Positions 51,444-60,135 of a stretch of 64,000 nucleotides of DNA are shown here, in pieces. The position numbers were made by a program, and so were the translations under genes. The notes beneath the pieces were generated by a model. That model saw only the letters and a list, made by a program, of their open reading frames with translations. It had not been told where the DNA came from and searched no databases. Source of the DNA: Mycolicibacterium wolinskyi. GTDB taxonomy: Bacteria; Actinomycetota; Actinomycetes; Mycobacteriales; Mycobacteriaceae. Where the stretch lies: positions 62,001-126,000 of the forward strand of contig NZ_LQQA01000009.1 of NCBI RefSeq assembly GCF_002101965.1. The letters are read 5' to 3'. Each line of letters starts with the position of its first letter. Positions within the stretch are counted from its first letter, which is position 1.

Positions 51444-52652
51444 CTAGGTGACGGCGCCGGCCGTCTTGAGCTCGATGATGCGGTCCCAATCCAGTCCGAG
51501 TTCGACCAGGATGTCGTCGGTCTGCTCGGCGAATCCCGGCGCCGGTCCCGTGCGCGGCGCGGTGACGTCGAACTGCACCGGGTTGGCCACCAGTTCGAGT
51601 TCGCCTGCCTGCACGAGATATTCGTTGGCCCGGATCTGGGCGTCCTGCCCGGCCTGCAAGGTGTCCTGCACGGGTGCCCACGGCCCGGCCAGTGTCGCGA
51701 ATCGCTCGCTCCACTCCGGCAAAGTCCGCTTCTTCATCGCCTCGGTGAGGATCTCGACTGCGGCCGGAGTGTTTTCGGCGAAGGATTCCGCCGTCGCGAA
51801 CCGCGGATCGTCGATGTAGCGCTCGAGATCCATGTGTTTGCACACGTCGGCCCAGAACTTGGTCGGCTGCATCATCACGAACGAGATGTAGCGGTCGTCA
51901 GCGGTCCCGTAGAGCCCGACGAGCGGGTTGATCGGCGAGCCGTGCACGCCGGGTGGCGGTGTGACCATCAACTGGTTCAGGTGCTGGGTCAGCGCCACGG
52001 TGTGGCCCATCGACCAAAGGCCGCTGCCGAGCAGCGACACGTCGACGACTGAAGGTTCACCGGTCCGTTCGCGCTTGAGCAGGGCCGCGGCGATGCCGCC
52101 GGCCAGGTTGGTTCCCGAGATGGTGTCGCCGTACGCCGGTCCCGGCGGCGCGATCATCCCCTCCATCCCGGCCGGGGTGATGGTCGCCGCGGTGCCGGCC
52201 CGGCACCAGAAGGCGGTCATGTCGTAGCCACCCTTGACCGATTCCTCGCCGCGCGGGCCGAGCGCACTGCCCCTGGCGTAGATGATGTTCGGGTTGACGG
52301 CGCGAATGTCGTCGACGTCGATGCCGAACTTCTGCCGGTGCCCGGGCAGGAAGCTCGTGAGGAACACGTCGGCGCGCCGCGCGAGTTCAAGCAGGACCTC
52401 ACGTCCCTCTGGCACCGACATGTCCAGTCCGATGCTGCGTTTGCCGCGGTTCGCATGTTCGATGTTGGGGTTGGGATCGCCCTCCACCCGCAGCGGACCC
52501 GTCTGGCGCAGGCCGCGCTGGGGGTCGCCGGTGACGGCATGCTCGACCTTGATGACGTCGGCTCCCCACTCACCGAGAACTGCTCCGGCCGACGGTACGA
52601 AACCGTACATCGCGACCTCGAGGACGCGGATGCCTTCCAGCGGCGCGGTCAC
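51444..52652 (-). CDS. CaiB/BaiF family acyl-CoA transferase
   Basis: A 402-aa class III CoA transferase that moves CoA from one acyl-CoA to a free acid. Features are GIRVLEVAMYGFVPSAGAVLGEWGADVIKVEH at the N-terminus, RGKRSIGLDMSVPEGREVL, the catalytic Asp in GGYDMTAFW, and the C-terminal GFAEQTDDILVELGLD. Length is as usual for the family. It overlaps the aldehyde dehydrogenase stop by 4 nt, so it belongs to the mce operon. Bile-acid and branched-chain enzymes of this family suggest a bulky substrate. Confidence 0.92.
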   Translation of the reverse strand: MTAPLEGIRVLEVAMYGFVPSAGAVLGEWGADVIKVEHAVTGDPQRGLRQTGPLRVEGDPNPNIEHANRGKRSIGLDMSVPEGREVLLELARRADVFLTSFLPGHRQKFGIDVDDIRAVNPNIIYARGSALGPRGEESVKGGYDMTAFWCRAGTAATITPAGMEGMIAPPGPAYGDTISGTNLAGGIAAALLKRERTGEPSVVDVSLLGSGLWSMGHTVALTQHLNQLMVTPPPGVHGSPINPLVGLYGTADDRYISFVMMQPTKFWADVCKHMDLERYIDDPRFATAESFAENTPAAVEILTEAMKKRTLPEWSERFATLAGPWAPVQDTLQAGQDAQIRANEYLVQAGELELVANPVQFDVTAPRTGPAPGFAEQTDDILVELGLDWDRIIELKTAGAVT

Positions 52653-54121
52653 GACACCACCCGTGCGAACGTCTTGGTCTCCAGGAACTCTTCGAGACCG
52701 GCCTTGCCCATCTCCCGCCCGATGCCCGACTGCTTGTAGCCGCCGAACGGACTGTCCGGACTGAAATAATTCCCGCCGTTGATCGAGAACGTTCCCGTCC
52801 GGATCCGGCGAGCCACCGCGAGTGCGCGGTCCTCACTGCCGAACACCGCACCCGAGAGCCCGTAGATCGAATTGTTGGCGATCCGGACCGCGTCGTCGTC
52901 GTCCTCGTAGGCGATGACCGCGAGGACCGGCCCGAAGACCTCCTCCTGCGCGATCTCGCTGTCGGGATCCACGTCCGCGAGAAGCGTTGGTGTGTAGAAG
53001 AACCCGGGTTCGACCTTCTCGCCTCCGGTCACGAGCGTCGCGCCGGCCTCGACCGCGCGTTTGACCATCCCGTCGACCTTGTCGCGCTGCTTCTCACTGA
53101 TGAGCGGGCCCATGTACGTCTTGGGATCGGCCGGATCCCCGTATCGGACCAGGCCGAAGTTGTTCTTGATCAGCTCGACGATCTCGTCCTTGTGCTTGGC
53201 CGGGACGAGCAGCCGCGAGGTCAGTGCGCAGCCCTGGCCGGCGTGCGTGACCATGCTGAACGCGGAAAACAGTGCGGCGGTGTTGAAGTCGGCGTCGTCG
53301 AGCACGATCGCGGCCGACTTGCCGCCCAACTCCAGGAACACCTTTTTGAGCGTTTCGCTCGCGGCGGCCATGATCCGGCGGCCGGTCGGCGTCGAACCGG
53401 TGAAGGTGACCATGTCGACGTCGGGGCTCGTGGTCAGGACGGCGCCGACCTCTGGGTCCGCTCCGGACAGGACGTTGACGACGCCCGCCGGGATGTCGGT
53501 GTGGTTGGCGATCAGCTCACCGAGCGCCAGCGTGATCAGCGGGGTGTCGGGGGCGCTCTTGAGCACCACCGTGCATCCCGCGGCCAATGCCGGAGCGAGT
53601 TTGGCGAGCGCGAGTTGATTCGGGTAGTTGTAGGCGATGATCGCGGCCACGACGCCGCCTGCTTCTTTCTCTACCCAGCGGTGGTGCTGAGCGCCCCGGC
53701 TCTCGATGTTGCCGAGATCCTCGGTCATTGGATAGGTCTTGAGCAGCTCGGCGTAGTACCGGACGATGTCGACCGGCTGATCGAGTTGCGCACCCGCGCA
53801 CAGCGCGGCGGTGGCCCCCACTTCGGCGATGGTCAGTGCGGCCAGTTCGTCGCGATGGTCGATCAGCGCCTGATGGAACTGCTCGAGACAGCGGATGCGC
53901 AGTTCGGTGTTGGTCGACCAGTCCGTGTTGTCGAAGGCGTCGCGTGCCGCGGCGACCGCGGCCTCGGCGTCGGCGACGGTCGCGTCCGGCGCGTAACCGA
54001 GAACGTCTCCGGTTGCCGGGTTGATCGAGGGGAACGTCCGCGGCGTATCCCGCAGCTCACCGCCGATCAACAGCCTCCGGTCAGCCTGGCGTACGTCCGC
54101 GATCGTCGGCGTTTCCTGCAT
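52649..54121 (-). CDS. Aldehyde dehydrogenase, NAD(P)-dependent
   Basis: A 490-aa enzyme that oxidises an aldehyde to the carboxylic acid. Motifs: AYNYPNQLALAK (catalytic Asn), TGSTPTGRRI, LELGGKSA (general base Glu), GQGCALTSR (nucleophilic Cys) and EEVFGPVLAV. The start is uncertain. ATG at 54121 (MQETPTIADV) gives AGGAGG at 3 nt; a TTG at 54133 would give 494 aa and put the operator at 54161 at the distance typical of other genes. It is the first gene of the operon reaching mceF. Oxidation of an aldehyde from a P450-made alcohol fits the context. Confidence 0.92.
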   Translation of the reverse strand: MQETPTIADVRQADRRLLIGGELRDTPRTFPSINPATGDVLGYAPDATVADAEAAVAAARDAFDNTDWSTNTELRIRCLEQFHQALIDHRDELAALTIAEVGATAALCAGAQLDQPVDIVRYYAELLKTYPMTEDLGNIESRGAQHHRWVEKEAGGVVAAIIAYNYPNQLALAKLAPALAAGCTVVLKSAPDTPLITLALGELIANHTDIPAGVVNVLSGADPEVGAVLTTSPDVDMVTFTGSTPTGRRIMAAASETLKKVFLELGGKSAAIVLDDADFNTAALFSAFSMVTHAGQGCALTSRLLVPAKHKDEIVELIKNNFGLVRYGDPADPKTYMGPLISEKQRDKVDGMVKRAVEAGATLVTGGEKVEPGFFYTPTLLADVDPDSEIAQEEVFGPVLAVIAYEDDDDAVRIANNSIYGLSGAVFGSEDRALAVARRIRTGTFSINGGNYFSPDSPFGGYKQSGIGREMGKAGLEEFLETKTFARVVS

Positions 54122-54160
54122 CATCCTCCTCAACCGATCAGCGAGTGTGATGGAAACTTC

Positions 54161-54179
54161 ATTCTCATCACCGGCGAAT
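54161..54179. promoter_or_regulatory. ATTCTC-N7-GCGAAT operator, one mismatch
   Basis: Eleven of twelve arm positions match. It lies upstream of the aldehyde dehydrogenase, thus of the complete catabolic/mce operon, which would make the importer part of the same regulon. Confidence 0.65.
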
Positions 54180-54336
54180 CATACATTCGCCACATGAGAA
54201 CACAAGTGAAAGCTAGACCGGCTAGTCATGCCCTATTCGCAGCCATTCCCGCCCATATCCAGGTGCCATGCGGGACGGGGTCGGATCTTGCGAGACCTAC
54301 GACACCGAGAGTACGGTTCTCATAATCGGAAGGATG

Positions 54337-54355
54337 ATTCTTGATGCTTGAGAGA
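54337..54355. promoter_or_regulatory. ATTCTT-N7-GAGAGA, degenerate operator copy
   Basis: Nine of twelve arm positions match, and it lies 32 nt before the SDR start at 54388, the usual distance. A second half-site GTTCTC lies just upstream at 54316. Confidence 0.4.
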
Positions 54356-54387
54356 CCCGGGTTCCCCCCGGCGCCCGGAGGTTTGTC

Positions 54388-55089
54388 GTGAAGAACGCCG
54401 TCGTGACCGGAGGGGGATCGGGGATCGGCGCGGCCATCGCAGCGCGCCTGCGCGCCGACGGCCTTCATGTGGCGACATTGGATCTGCAGCCGTCAGACGA
54501 CGAGTTCGCCCATGTCGCCGACGTCACCGATCGCGCCGCGGTCGATACCGCGCTCAACGCGGTCCGTGCGCAATTGGGCCCGATCTCGGTACTGGTCAAC
54601 GCGGCCGGGCTGGACTGCTTCAAACGCTTCACCGACATCTCGTTCGAGAAATGGCAGCGCGTGATCGACGTCAACCTCAACGGCGTCTACCACTGCGTCC
54701 AGGCAGTACTGCCGGACATGATCGAGGCCGGTTGGGGCCGCATCGTCAACATCTCGTCCTCCAGCACGCATTCCGGCCAGCCCTTCATGTCGCCGTACGT
54801 CGCGGCCAAATCTGCGGTCAACGGGCTGACCAAGAGCCTTGCGCTCGAATACGGGCCCAACGGCATCACGGTCAACGCCGTACCGCCCGGCTTCATCGAC
54901 ACCCCGATGCTGCGGAAAGCCGAGGAGCGTGGATTCCTCGGTGACACCGAGCAGCAGATCCAACAGACACCGGTGCGCCGGATCGGCAGGCCAGAAGACA
55001 TCGCCGCCGCATGCGCCTTCTTGATCTCCGAGGAAGCCGGATACATCACCGGGCAGATTCTGGGCGTCAACGGCGGCCGCAACACCTAA
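54388..55089 (+). CDS. Short-chain dehydrogenase/reductase
   Basis: A 233-aa NAD(P)-dependent oxidoreductase. Rossmann motif is TGGGSGIG near residue 7, NAAG near 91, Ser in NISSSSTHSG and the catalytic YVAAK. The C-terminal VTGQ-like motif is YITGQILGVNGG. GTG start with GGAGGT at 5 nt. Beta-keto or hydroxy-acyl-CoA reduction or dehydrogenation is likely. It is divergent from the mce operon and followed after 24 nt by a second SDR. Confidence 0.92.
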   Translation: MKNAVVTGGGSGIGAAIAARLRADGLHVATLDLQPSDDEFAHVADVTDRAAVDTALNAVRAQLGPISVLVNAAGLDCFKRFTDISFEKWQRVIDVNLNGVYHCVQAVLPDMIEAGWGRIVNISSSSTHSGQPFMSPYVAAKSAVNGLTKSLALEYGPNGITVNAVPPGFIDTPMLRKAEERGFLGDTEQQIQQTPVRRIGRPEDIAAACAFLISEEAGYITGQILGVNGGRNT

Positions 55090-55113
55090 CCGACAGGCAG
55101 GGAGGACATTTAC

Positions 55114-55974
55114 ATGGGACGTGTAGAAGGCAAGGTCGCGTTCATCACCGGGGCCGCGCGTGGCCAGGGCCGCAGCCACGCGATCCGGCTGGCCGAAGAG
55201 GGCGCCGACATCATCGCCGTCGACATGTGCAAGGACGTCGACACGGTCGGCTATCCGATGGCCAAACCCGAGGACCTCGAGGAAACCGCCCGGTTCGTCG
55301 AGAAGACGGGCCGCCGCATCGTCACCGCGCAGGCCGACGTGCGGGTCGAGAACCAACTGAAGGAAGCGCTCGACGCCGGGCTCGCCGAATTCGGCAAGGT
55401 CGACATCGTGGTCGCCCAGGCCGGTGTCGCGGCGATGAAGGGCCAGCCCCCGCTGCAGGCCTGGACCGATGGCATCAACACCAACCTGGTGGGAACCATC
55501 AACGCCATCCAGGTCGCGCTGCCCCACCTGAACGAGGGCGCGTCGATCATCGCGACCGCGTCGGCTGCTGCCCTGATGGACGCGCACAACAAGCCCAACC
55601 CGGGCGGCGATCCCGGAGGCATGGGCTACATGGTCTCCAAGCGGATGATCTCCGAATACGTGCACTACCTGGCCACCGAGGTGGCGGTGCGCGGTATCCG
55701 GGCCAACGTCATCCATCCGACCAACTGCAACACCGACATGCTGCAGAGCGAACCGATGTACCGCTCGTTCCGGCCGGACTTGGAGCACCCGACGAAGGCC
55801 GACGCCGAGCCGGTGTTCTACGTCCAGCAGGCCATGAAGGTGCCGTGGATCGAGCCGCAGGACATCAGCAACGCGGTGCTGTGGCTGGCCTCGGATGAGT
55901 CGCGGTATGTCACCGGCATGCAGCTGCGGGTCGACGCCGGCGGCTATCTCAAGTGGTACGACTACCACGTGTGA
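55114..55974 (+). CDS. Mycofactocin-coupled SDR family oxidoreductase
   Basis: A 286-aa SDR. The extended Gly-rich motif TGAARGQGRSHAIRLAEEGADIIAVD, the insertion after it (DTVGYPMAKPEDLEETARFVE), and the C-terminal HPTNCNTDM are typical of the mycofactocin-coupled group, whose NAD is held tightly and re-oxidised by mycofactocin. Catalytic Tyr/Lys are in YMVSKR. Such enzymes oxidise terpenoid or other alcohols. AGGGAGG precedes the ATG. It is co-oriented with a ferredoxin and P450. Confidence 0.9.
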   Translation: MGRVEGKVAFITGAARGQGRSHAIRLAEEGADIIAVDMCKDVDTVGYPMAKPEDLEETARFVEKTGRRIVTAQADVRVENQLKEALDAGLAEFGKVDIVVAQAGVAAMKGQPPLQAWTDGINTNLVGTINAIQVALPHLNEGASIIATASAAALMDAHNKPNPGGDPGGMGYMVSKRMISEYVHYLATEVAVRGIRANVIHPTNCNTDMLQSEPMYRSFRPDLEHPTKADAEPVFYVQQAMKVPWIEPQDISNAVLWLASDESRYVTGMQLRVDAGGYLKWYDYHV

Positions 55975-56017
55975 TGCGCCGCAACGGATTTCACCGGTGT
56001 AGAAGGAGTTGACGATT

Positions 56018-56209
56018 GTGAAGGTCTCAGTTGACGGACAACGCTGCCAGGGCCACACTCTGTGCTCGATGATCGCGCCTGATTCGTTCGAGCTCGACGA
56101 CGTCGACGGCCACGCCTCCCCCGTTTCCGAGGTGGTGCCGGCCGATCAGGAAGACGCCGTCAAGGAAGCCGCACACTCCTGCCCGGAGCAGGCCATCGTC
56201 CTCGAATAG
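56018..56209 (+). CDS. 3Fe-4S ferredoxin
   Basis: A 63-aa electron carrier. The cluster motif is CQGHTLC plus a distant CPEQA; His replaces the second cysteine, as in many mycobacterial P450 ferredoxins that carry a [3Fe-4S] cluster. GTG 56018 is chosen because AAGGAG is then at a normal distance; a TTG three codons upstream would touch it. It precedes a P450 by 56 nt and probably supplies its electrons. Confidence 0.93.
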   Translation: MKVSVDGQRCQGHTLCSMIAPDSFELDDVDGHASPVSEVVPADQEDAVKEAAHSCPEQAIVLE

Positions 56210-56265
56210 CCGAGGGCAACAGATCGCCGTCCTATGCCCGCCCGAATACCAAGGGAGACAACGCC

Positions 56266-57627
56266 GTGAGCATCCAGGATGTCACGACCGACGACGACCG
56301 TAAGAAGAACACCTATCACTTCGACCGGCACACGCCGGAATACCGGTTGCAGTTCGAGAAGATCACCGAGGAGATGCAGTCCCGGTGCCCGATGGCGTGG
56401 ACCGATGCGTACAACGGGCACTGGGTCGCCGCCGACAGCAAGCACGTGTTCGAGTTGGCGCGCTGTCCCGTGGTTTCCAATCACCACGACATCAGCGGCG
56501 AGACGCCCTTCCAGGGCATCACCATCCCGAAGGCCAGCCGCGCCACGGTGGTTCGCGGCGGCATCCTGGAGATGGACGAGCCCGAACACAGTGCCTACCG
56601 GGGTGCGCTGAACCCGTACCTGTCCCCCGCGGCGATCAAACGGTGGGAACCGTTCGTCGACGAGATCACGCGCGCCGCACTCGATGAGCACATCGAGTCG
56701 GGTCACATCGACTTCGTCGAGCACCTCGCGAACGTGGTGCCCGCGGTGTTCACCCTGGCGATGATGGGCATCGAACTCAAGAAGTGGAACGTCTACAGCG
56801 AGCCCACCCATGCCTCGGTGTACACCCCGGAGCACGCGCCCGAACGCGAGAAGATCAACGAGCAGCACCGCGAGATGGGCATCGATCTCATCAACAACAT
56901 GATGGAGATCCGCCAGAACCCGCGTCCGGGTCTGGTGAACGCCCTGCTGCAGTTGCGCATCGACGGTGAGCCCGCGCCCGACATGGAGATCCTGGGCAAC
57001 CTCGGATTGATCATCGGCGGCGGATTCGACACGACCACCGCACTCACGGCACATGCCCTGGAATGGCTCGGCGAGCATCCCGACGAACGGGAACGGCTCA
57101 GCCGGGAACGGGACACGCTGTTACATCCCGCCACCGAGGAATTCCTGCGCTTCTTCACCCCCGCCCCGGGCGACGGCCGCACGTTCGCCGAGGACGTCGA
57201 GGTCGAGGGGCACAAATTCAAGAAGTACGAACGCCTGTGGCTGTCGTGGGCCATGGCCAACCGGGACCCGTCGGTGTTCGAAAAGCCCAACGAGATCGTG
57301 ATGGATCGCAAGGGCAATCGGCACTTCAGCTTCGGCATCGGTGTGCACCGCTGCGTGGGTTCCAATGTGGCCCGCACGGTGTTCAAATCCATGCTCACCG
57401 CGGTACTCGACCGGATGCCCGACTACGTGTGCGACCCCGAGGGCACGGTGCACTACGACACCATCGGCGTCATACAGGGCATGCGCAATCTGCCTGCCAC
57501 CTTCACCCCCAGCAAGCCGCTCGGACCCGGCCTCGACGAGACGCTGGAGAAGCTTCAGCGGATCTGCGACGAGCAGGAACTCGCTCGGCCGATCACCGAA
57601 CGCAAGGACCGCGCCGTCATCGACTGA
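56266..57627 (+). CDS. Cytochrome P450
   Basis: A 453-aa P450 monooxygenase. I-helix motif GGGFDTTTA, ExxR EEFLRFF, heme ligand in FGIGVHRCVGSNVAR. GTG start after AAGGGAG. The N-terminal NTYHFDRHTPEYRLQFEKI is characteristic of a subgroup distinct from the other P450s in this window. It is in a unit with an SDR and its ferredoxin, so substrate hydroxylation followed by alcohol oxidation is a reasonable inference. Confidence 0.95.
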   Translation: MSIQDVTTDDDRKKNTYHFDRHTPEYRLQFEKITEEMQSRCPMAWTDAYNGHWVAADSKHVFELARCPVVSNHHDISGETPFQGITIPKASRATVVRGGILEMDEPEHSAYRGALNPYLSPAAIKRWEPFVDEITRAALDEHIESGHIDFVEHLANVVPAVFTLAMMGIELKKWNVYSEPTHASVYTPEHAPEREKINEQHREMGIDLINNMMEIRQNPRPGLVNALLQLRIDGEPAPDMEILGNLGLIIGGGFDTTTALTAHALEWLGEHPDERERLSRERDTLLHPATEEFLRFFTPAPGDGRTFAEDVEVEGHKFKKYERLWLSWAMANRDPSVFEKPNEIVMDRKGNRHFSFGIGVHRCVGSNVARTVFKSMLTAVLDRMPDYVCDPEGTVHYDTIGVIQGMRNLPATFTPSKPLGPGLDETLEKLQRICDEQELARPITERKDRAVID

Positions 57628-57760
57628 GTCCATACTCCCTGGTCAAGATCGAGAGTCAGCGGATTGTCACAACGGCCTGTTAACCTCGAACGAGGTCGGG
57701 TCTCGTAGACGTCTGAGCAAACTCACCGCCTGCGGGCGGACGGAATGGGGGTGGCGACAC

Positions 57761-58102
57761 ATGGTGAAGCTGTCACGCATGAAACTGGCAATCGCGGCAG
57801 GTGGGTTCGCCTTGGCGGCCCTGCCCTTCTCGGTCGGTGTCGCATCCGCGGAGCCCGACTTCGGGGCGGTCGTCAACACGACTTGCACGTACGAACAGGT
57901 CATGGCCGCGCTCAACGCGCAAGAGCCCGCGCTCGCCCAGCAGTTCAACGCGTCGCCGTTCGCACAGAGTGCGCTGCGCAGCTTCCTCGCCTCGGGACCC
58001 GCGGAACGCCAGCGGACTGTGACACAGCTGCAGGGCAGCCCCATGGCTGCGCAGTACTTCGGCCCGATCCAGTCCATCGCGGGTAGCTGTAACAACTACT
58101 GA
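57761..58102 (+). CDS. Hemophore-like small secreted protein
   Basis: A 113-aa protein with a signal peptide ending GVASAEP. The mature helical domain has one cysteine near each end (TTCTYEQVMAALNAQEP ... IAGSCNNY) and a conserved middle FLASGPAERQRTVTQL, the pattern of the mycobacterial hemophore-related family that includes Rv0203-like proteins. Heme binding is inferred from family, not from a visible ligand. ATG follows a G-rich stretch. It ends before a bidirectional terminator. Confidence 0.82.
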   Translation: MVKLSRMKLAIAAGGFALAALPFSVGVASAEPDFGAVVNTTCTYEQVMAALNAQEPALAQQFNASPFAQSALRSFLASGPAERQRTVTQLQGSPMAAQYFGPIQSIAGSCNNY

Positions 58103-58114
58103 GCCGTGCATTTT

Positions 58115-58156
58115 CAGATGTCCCCGGGATCGCCTGATTCCGGGGACATCTGTTTC
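58115..58156. terminator. Bidirectional intrinsic terminator
   Basis: CAGATGTCCCCGG and CCGGGGACATCTG form a perfect 13-bp stem around a 12-nt loop, followed by TTT. It serves the hemophore-like gene and the convergent P450 gene, whose stop codon it adjoins. Confidence 0.88.
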
Positions 58157-59345
58157 ACCGGGTCTTGACCGGCAGTTGCGCCCACCCTCGCACACTCGAC
58201 GTGCGCGCTCGGCGCGCGTTGCCGTAGTCGACATCCCAATCGGTCCAGCGGTTGAAGACTTCCTCGAATGCCACGCCCGCTTCCAACCGGGCGAGAGCCG
58301 AACCGAGGCAGAAGTGCAGCCCCTGCCCGAAGCTGAGATGACCGCCTTTGCGCTGGATGTCGAAGCGGTCCGGGTCGGTATACCGCGAGTCATCGCGATT
58401 GGCCGACCCGTTGAGCAGCAGCATGTACGACCCTTCGGCGACCGTGTGTCCGTAGAGTTCGACATCGCGGGCCACATACCGGGCCTGTACCGGTGACGGC
58501 GGCTCATACCGCAGCGTCTCCTCCACCGCCGCCGGGATCAACGACGGATCCGCGACGAGTTCATGCCGTTGCTCGGCATGTTCGCCGAGCAGTTGGCCCA
58601 TGAACCCGATCAGCCGCGCGGTGGTCTCGTTTCCGGCGCCGGCGATCATCGCGGTGTACGCGAGCACCTCGGTGCGCTCGAGCCGACGCCGGCTTCCATC
58701 CGATTCCTCCACTTCCGCATTGAGCAGCTCTGTCATCAAGTCGTCGGAGGGATGGGTCGCACGCCACTCGATGTAGTCGGCGAACATCGCGAGCGAATCG
58801 GCGAACACCGTCGCGCTGACATCGCCGGACTCATAGGTGATGCTGCGGTCGGTGAGATCGCGAATTTGTTGTTGGCCGTCTTCGGGAATGCCCAACAGGT
58901 AGCCGATGGTGCGCATCGGCATGATGGCGCCCAGGTCGCTGACGAAATCGAAGCCATCGGCATCGCGTAGCGGATCCAATGCGCGCGAACAGAATCCGCG
59001 TACCAGGTCCTCGACGGCCAGCATCCGGCGAGGAGTGAACACGCGCGACAACAGGCGCCGGTGCAGATCATGCAGCGGCGGGTCCTCGAACAGCAGGATC
59101 CCGGGCGGCACGTCGATGCCGCTGAACAAGATGTCGGCGGTCGTGCCGCGACCCGACCGATAGGTCTCCCAATCCGGCAGGGCGCGCGCGACGTCGTCGT
59201 AGCGGCTCAGCGCGTAGAAGCCGTACTTGTCGTTGAAGTACAACGGGGCGTGCGCCCGCATCCGCTTCCACACCGGATAGGGATCATCGTCGATGTCGTA
59301 ATCGAATGGGTCGTAATACAACTCGGTCGTCGGGTCGACTGACAC
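58155..59345 (-). CDS. Cytochrome P450
   Basis: A 396-aa P450. I-helix AGAGNETTA, ExxR EETLRYEPP, heme ligand in FGQGLHFCLGSALAR. GTG at 59345 (MSVDPTTELYYDPFDYDIDDDPYPVW) gives the normal P450 N-terminus; it lies 10 nt after the AveC-like gene. Not closely similar to the other P450s here. No ferredoxin directly adjoins it. Confidence 0.94.
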   Translation of the reverse strand: MSVDPTTELYYDPFDYDIDDDPYPVWKRMRAHAPLYFNDKYGFYALSRYDDVARALPDWETYRSGRGTTADILFSGIDVPPGILLFEDPPLHDLHRRLLSRVFTPRRMLAVEDLVRGFCSRALDPLRDADGFDFVSDLGAIMPMRTIGYLLGIPEDGQQQIRDLTDRSITYESGDVSATVFADSLAMFADYIEWRATHPSDDLMTELLNAEVEESDGSRRRLERTEVLAYTAMIAGAGNETTARLIGFMGQLLGEHAEQRHELVADPSLIPAAVEETLRYEPPSPVQARYVARDVELYGHTVAEGSYMLLLNGSANRDDSRYTDPDRFDIQRKGGHLSFGQGLHFCLGSALARLEAGVAFEEVFNRWTDWDVDYGNARRARTSSVRGWAQLPVKTR

Positions 59346-59355
59346 AGCCTGCTCG

Positions 59356-60135
59356 CTATCTGGGTTGATTGGGGACGCCGGGGAACAGTTGCTCGGTGGG
59401 ACCTTCGGTGACCCACCCACCGAGCTTCGTCACCAGATGCGGCGCGAAGACCGATGCGTAGACGGCGTGTCCGACGACGATCGCCGCGAGAACGGACACC
59501 AGCGCCGATTGCAGGCGGGTTTTGGAGACCTTGTCCGCCCACATCTCGATGACGTTGCGGCCGTCGGAGTCGGTGCGGCCCAGCAGATAGGTGAACACCA
59601 TCATCTGCACACCCATCGCGATGGCGTCGTAGACCGGGTACTGGTGCTTGGTGCCCTCCCACAGCGCCAGCCCCTCGATCACATAGCCGTAGTAGAACAG
59701 GCCGAGCCGTGCCCCGATGATCGCGTTGAAGAACAACGCCCAGCAGAACCCGACCGCGAAGCCCACCACCAGTAGTGTCTGCGGACGACGCCACTGCCGT
59801 GTCCGACACACCCAGCGCCCCAGTGCCGCACCGATGATGGCGGGCAGCACGAAGTAGCCCATGTAGCCGACGGGTACCGCCGAAGGCAGCCCGCCCCACG
59901 TCATGTTGAGTGGCCACCACGACGGCATGCGCGGGAGCGCCGGCGGGAACTGCGCATACATCGCCCAGTCGTACGGCGCCTCGATCCAGGAGAACGAGAG
60001 CGCCGAAATGCACAGCAGGAGCAAGGGATGCAGCCGTCCGCGCCGGTAGCTCAAGTAGATACCGGTCGCGAGAAATCCCAAACCGGTGACGTAGGCGAAT
60101 GCGACACCGGCGTTGATCAGGAACTGGACGTTCAC
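59356..60135 (-). CDS. AveC-like spirocyclase family membrane protein
   Basis: A 259-aa polytopic membrane protein with about seven helices. The region SWIEAPYDWAMYAQFPPALPRMPSWWPLNMTWGGLP matches what I recall of AveC-like proteins, named after a spiroketal cyclase/dehydratase of avermectin biosynthesis. Mycobacterial members are uncharacterised. GTG 60135 follows GGAGG and overlaps the preceding small gene by 4 nt. It is followed by a P450, suggesting joint action on one substrate. Confidence 0.65.
   Translation of the reverse strand: MNVQFLINAGVAFAYVTGLGFLATGIYLSYRRGRLHPLLLLCISALSFSWIEAPYDWAMYAQFPPALPRMPSWWPLNMTWGGLPSAVPVGYMGYFVLPAIIGAALGRWVCRTRQWRRPQTLLVVGFAVGFCWALFFNAIIGARLGLFYYGYVIEGLALWEGTKHQYPVYDAIAMGVQMMVFTYLLGRTDSDGRNVIEMWADKVSKTRLQSALVSVLAAIVVGHAVYASVFAPHLVTKLGGWVTEGPTEQLFPGVPNQPR

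Noticed and set aside
54316..54334. GTTCTC half-site as an additional full operator
   Set aside because: The second arm (GAAGGA) matches GAGAAT poorly; the overlapping candidate at 54337 is better and nearer the usual distance from the start.
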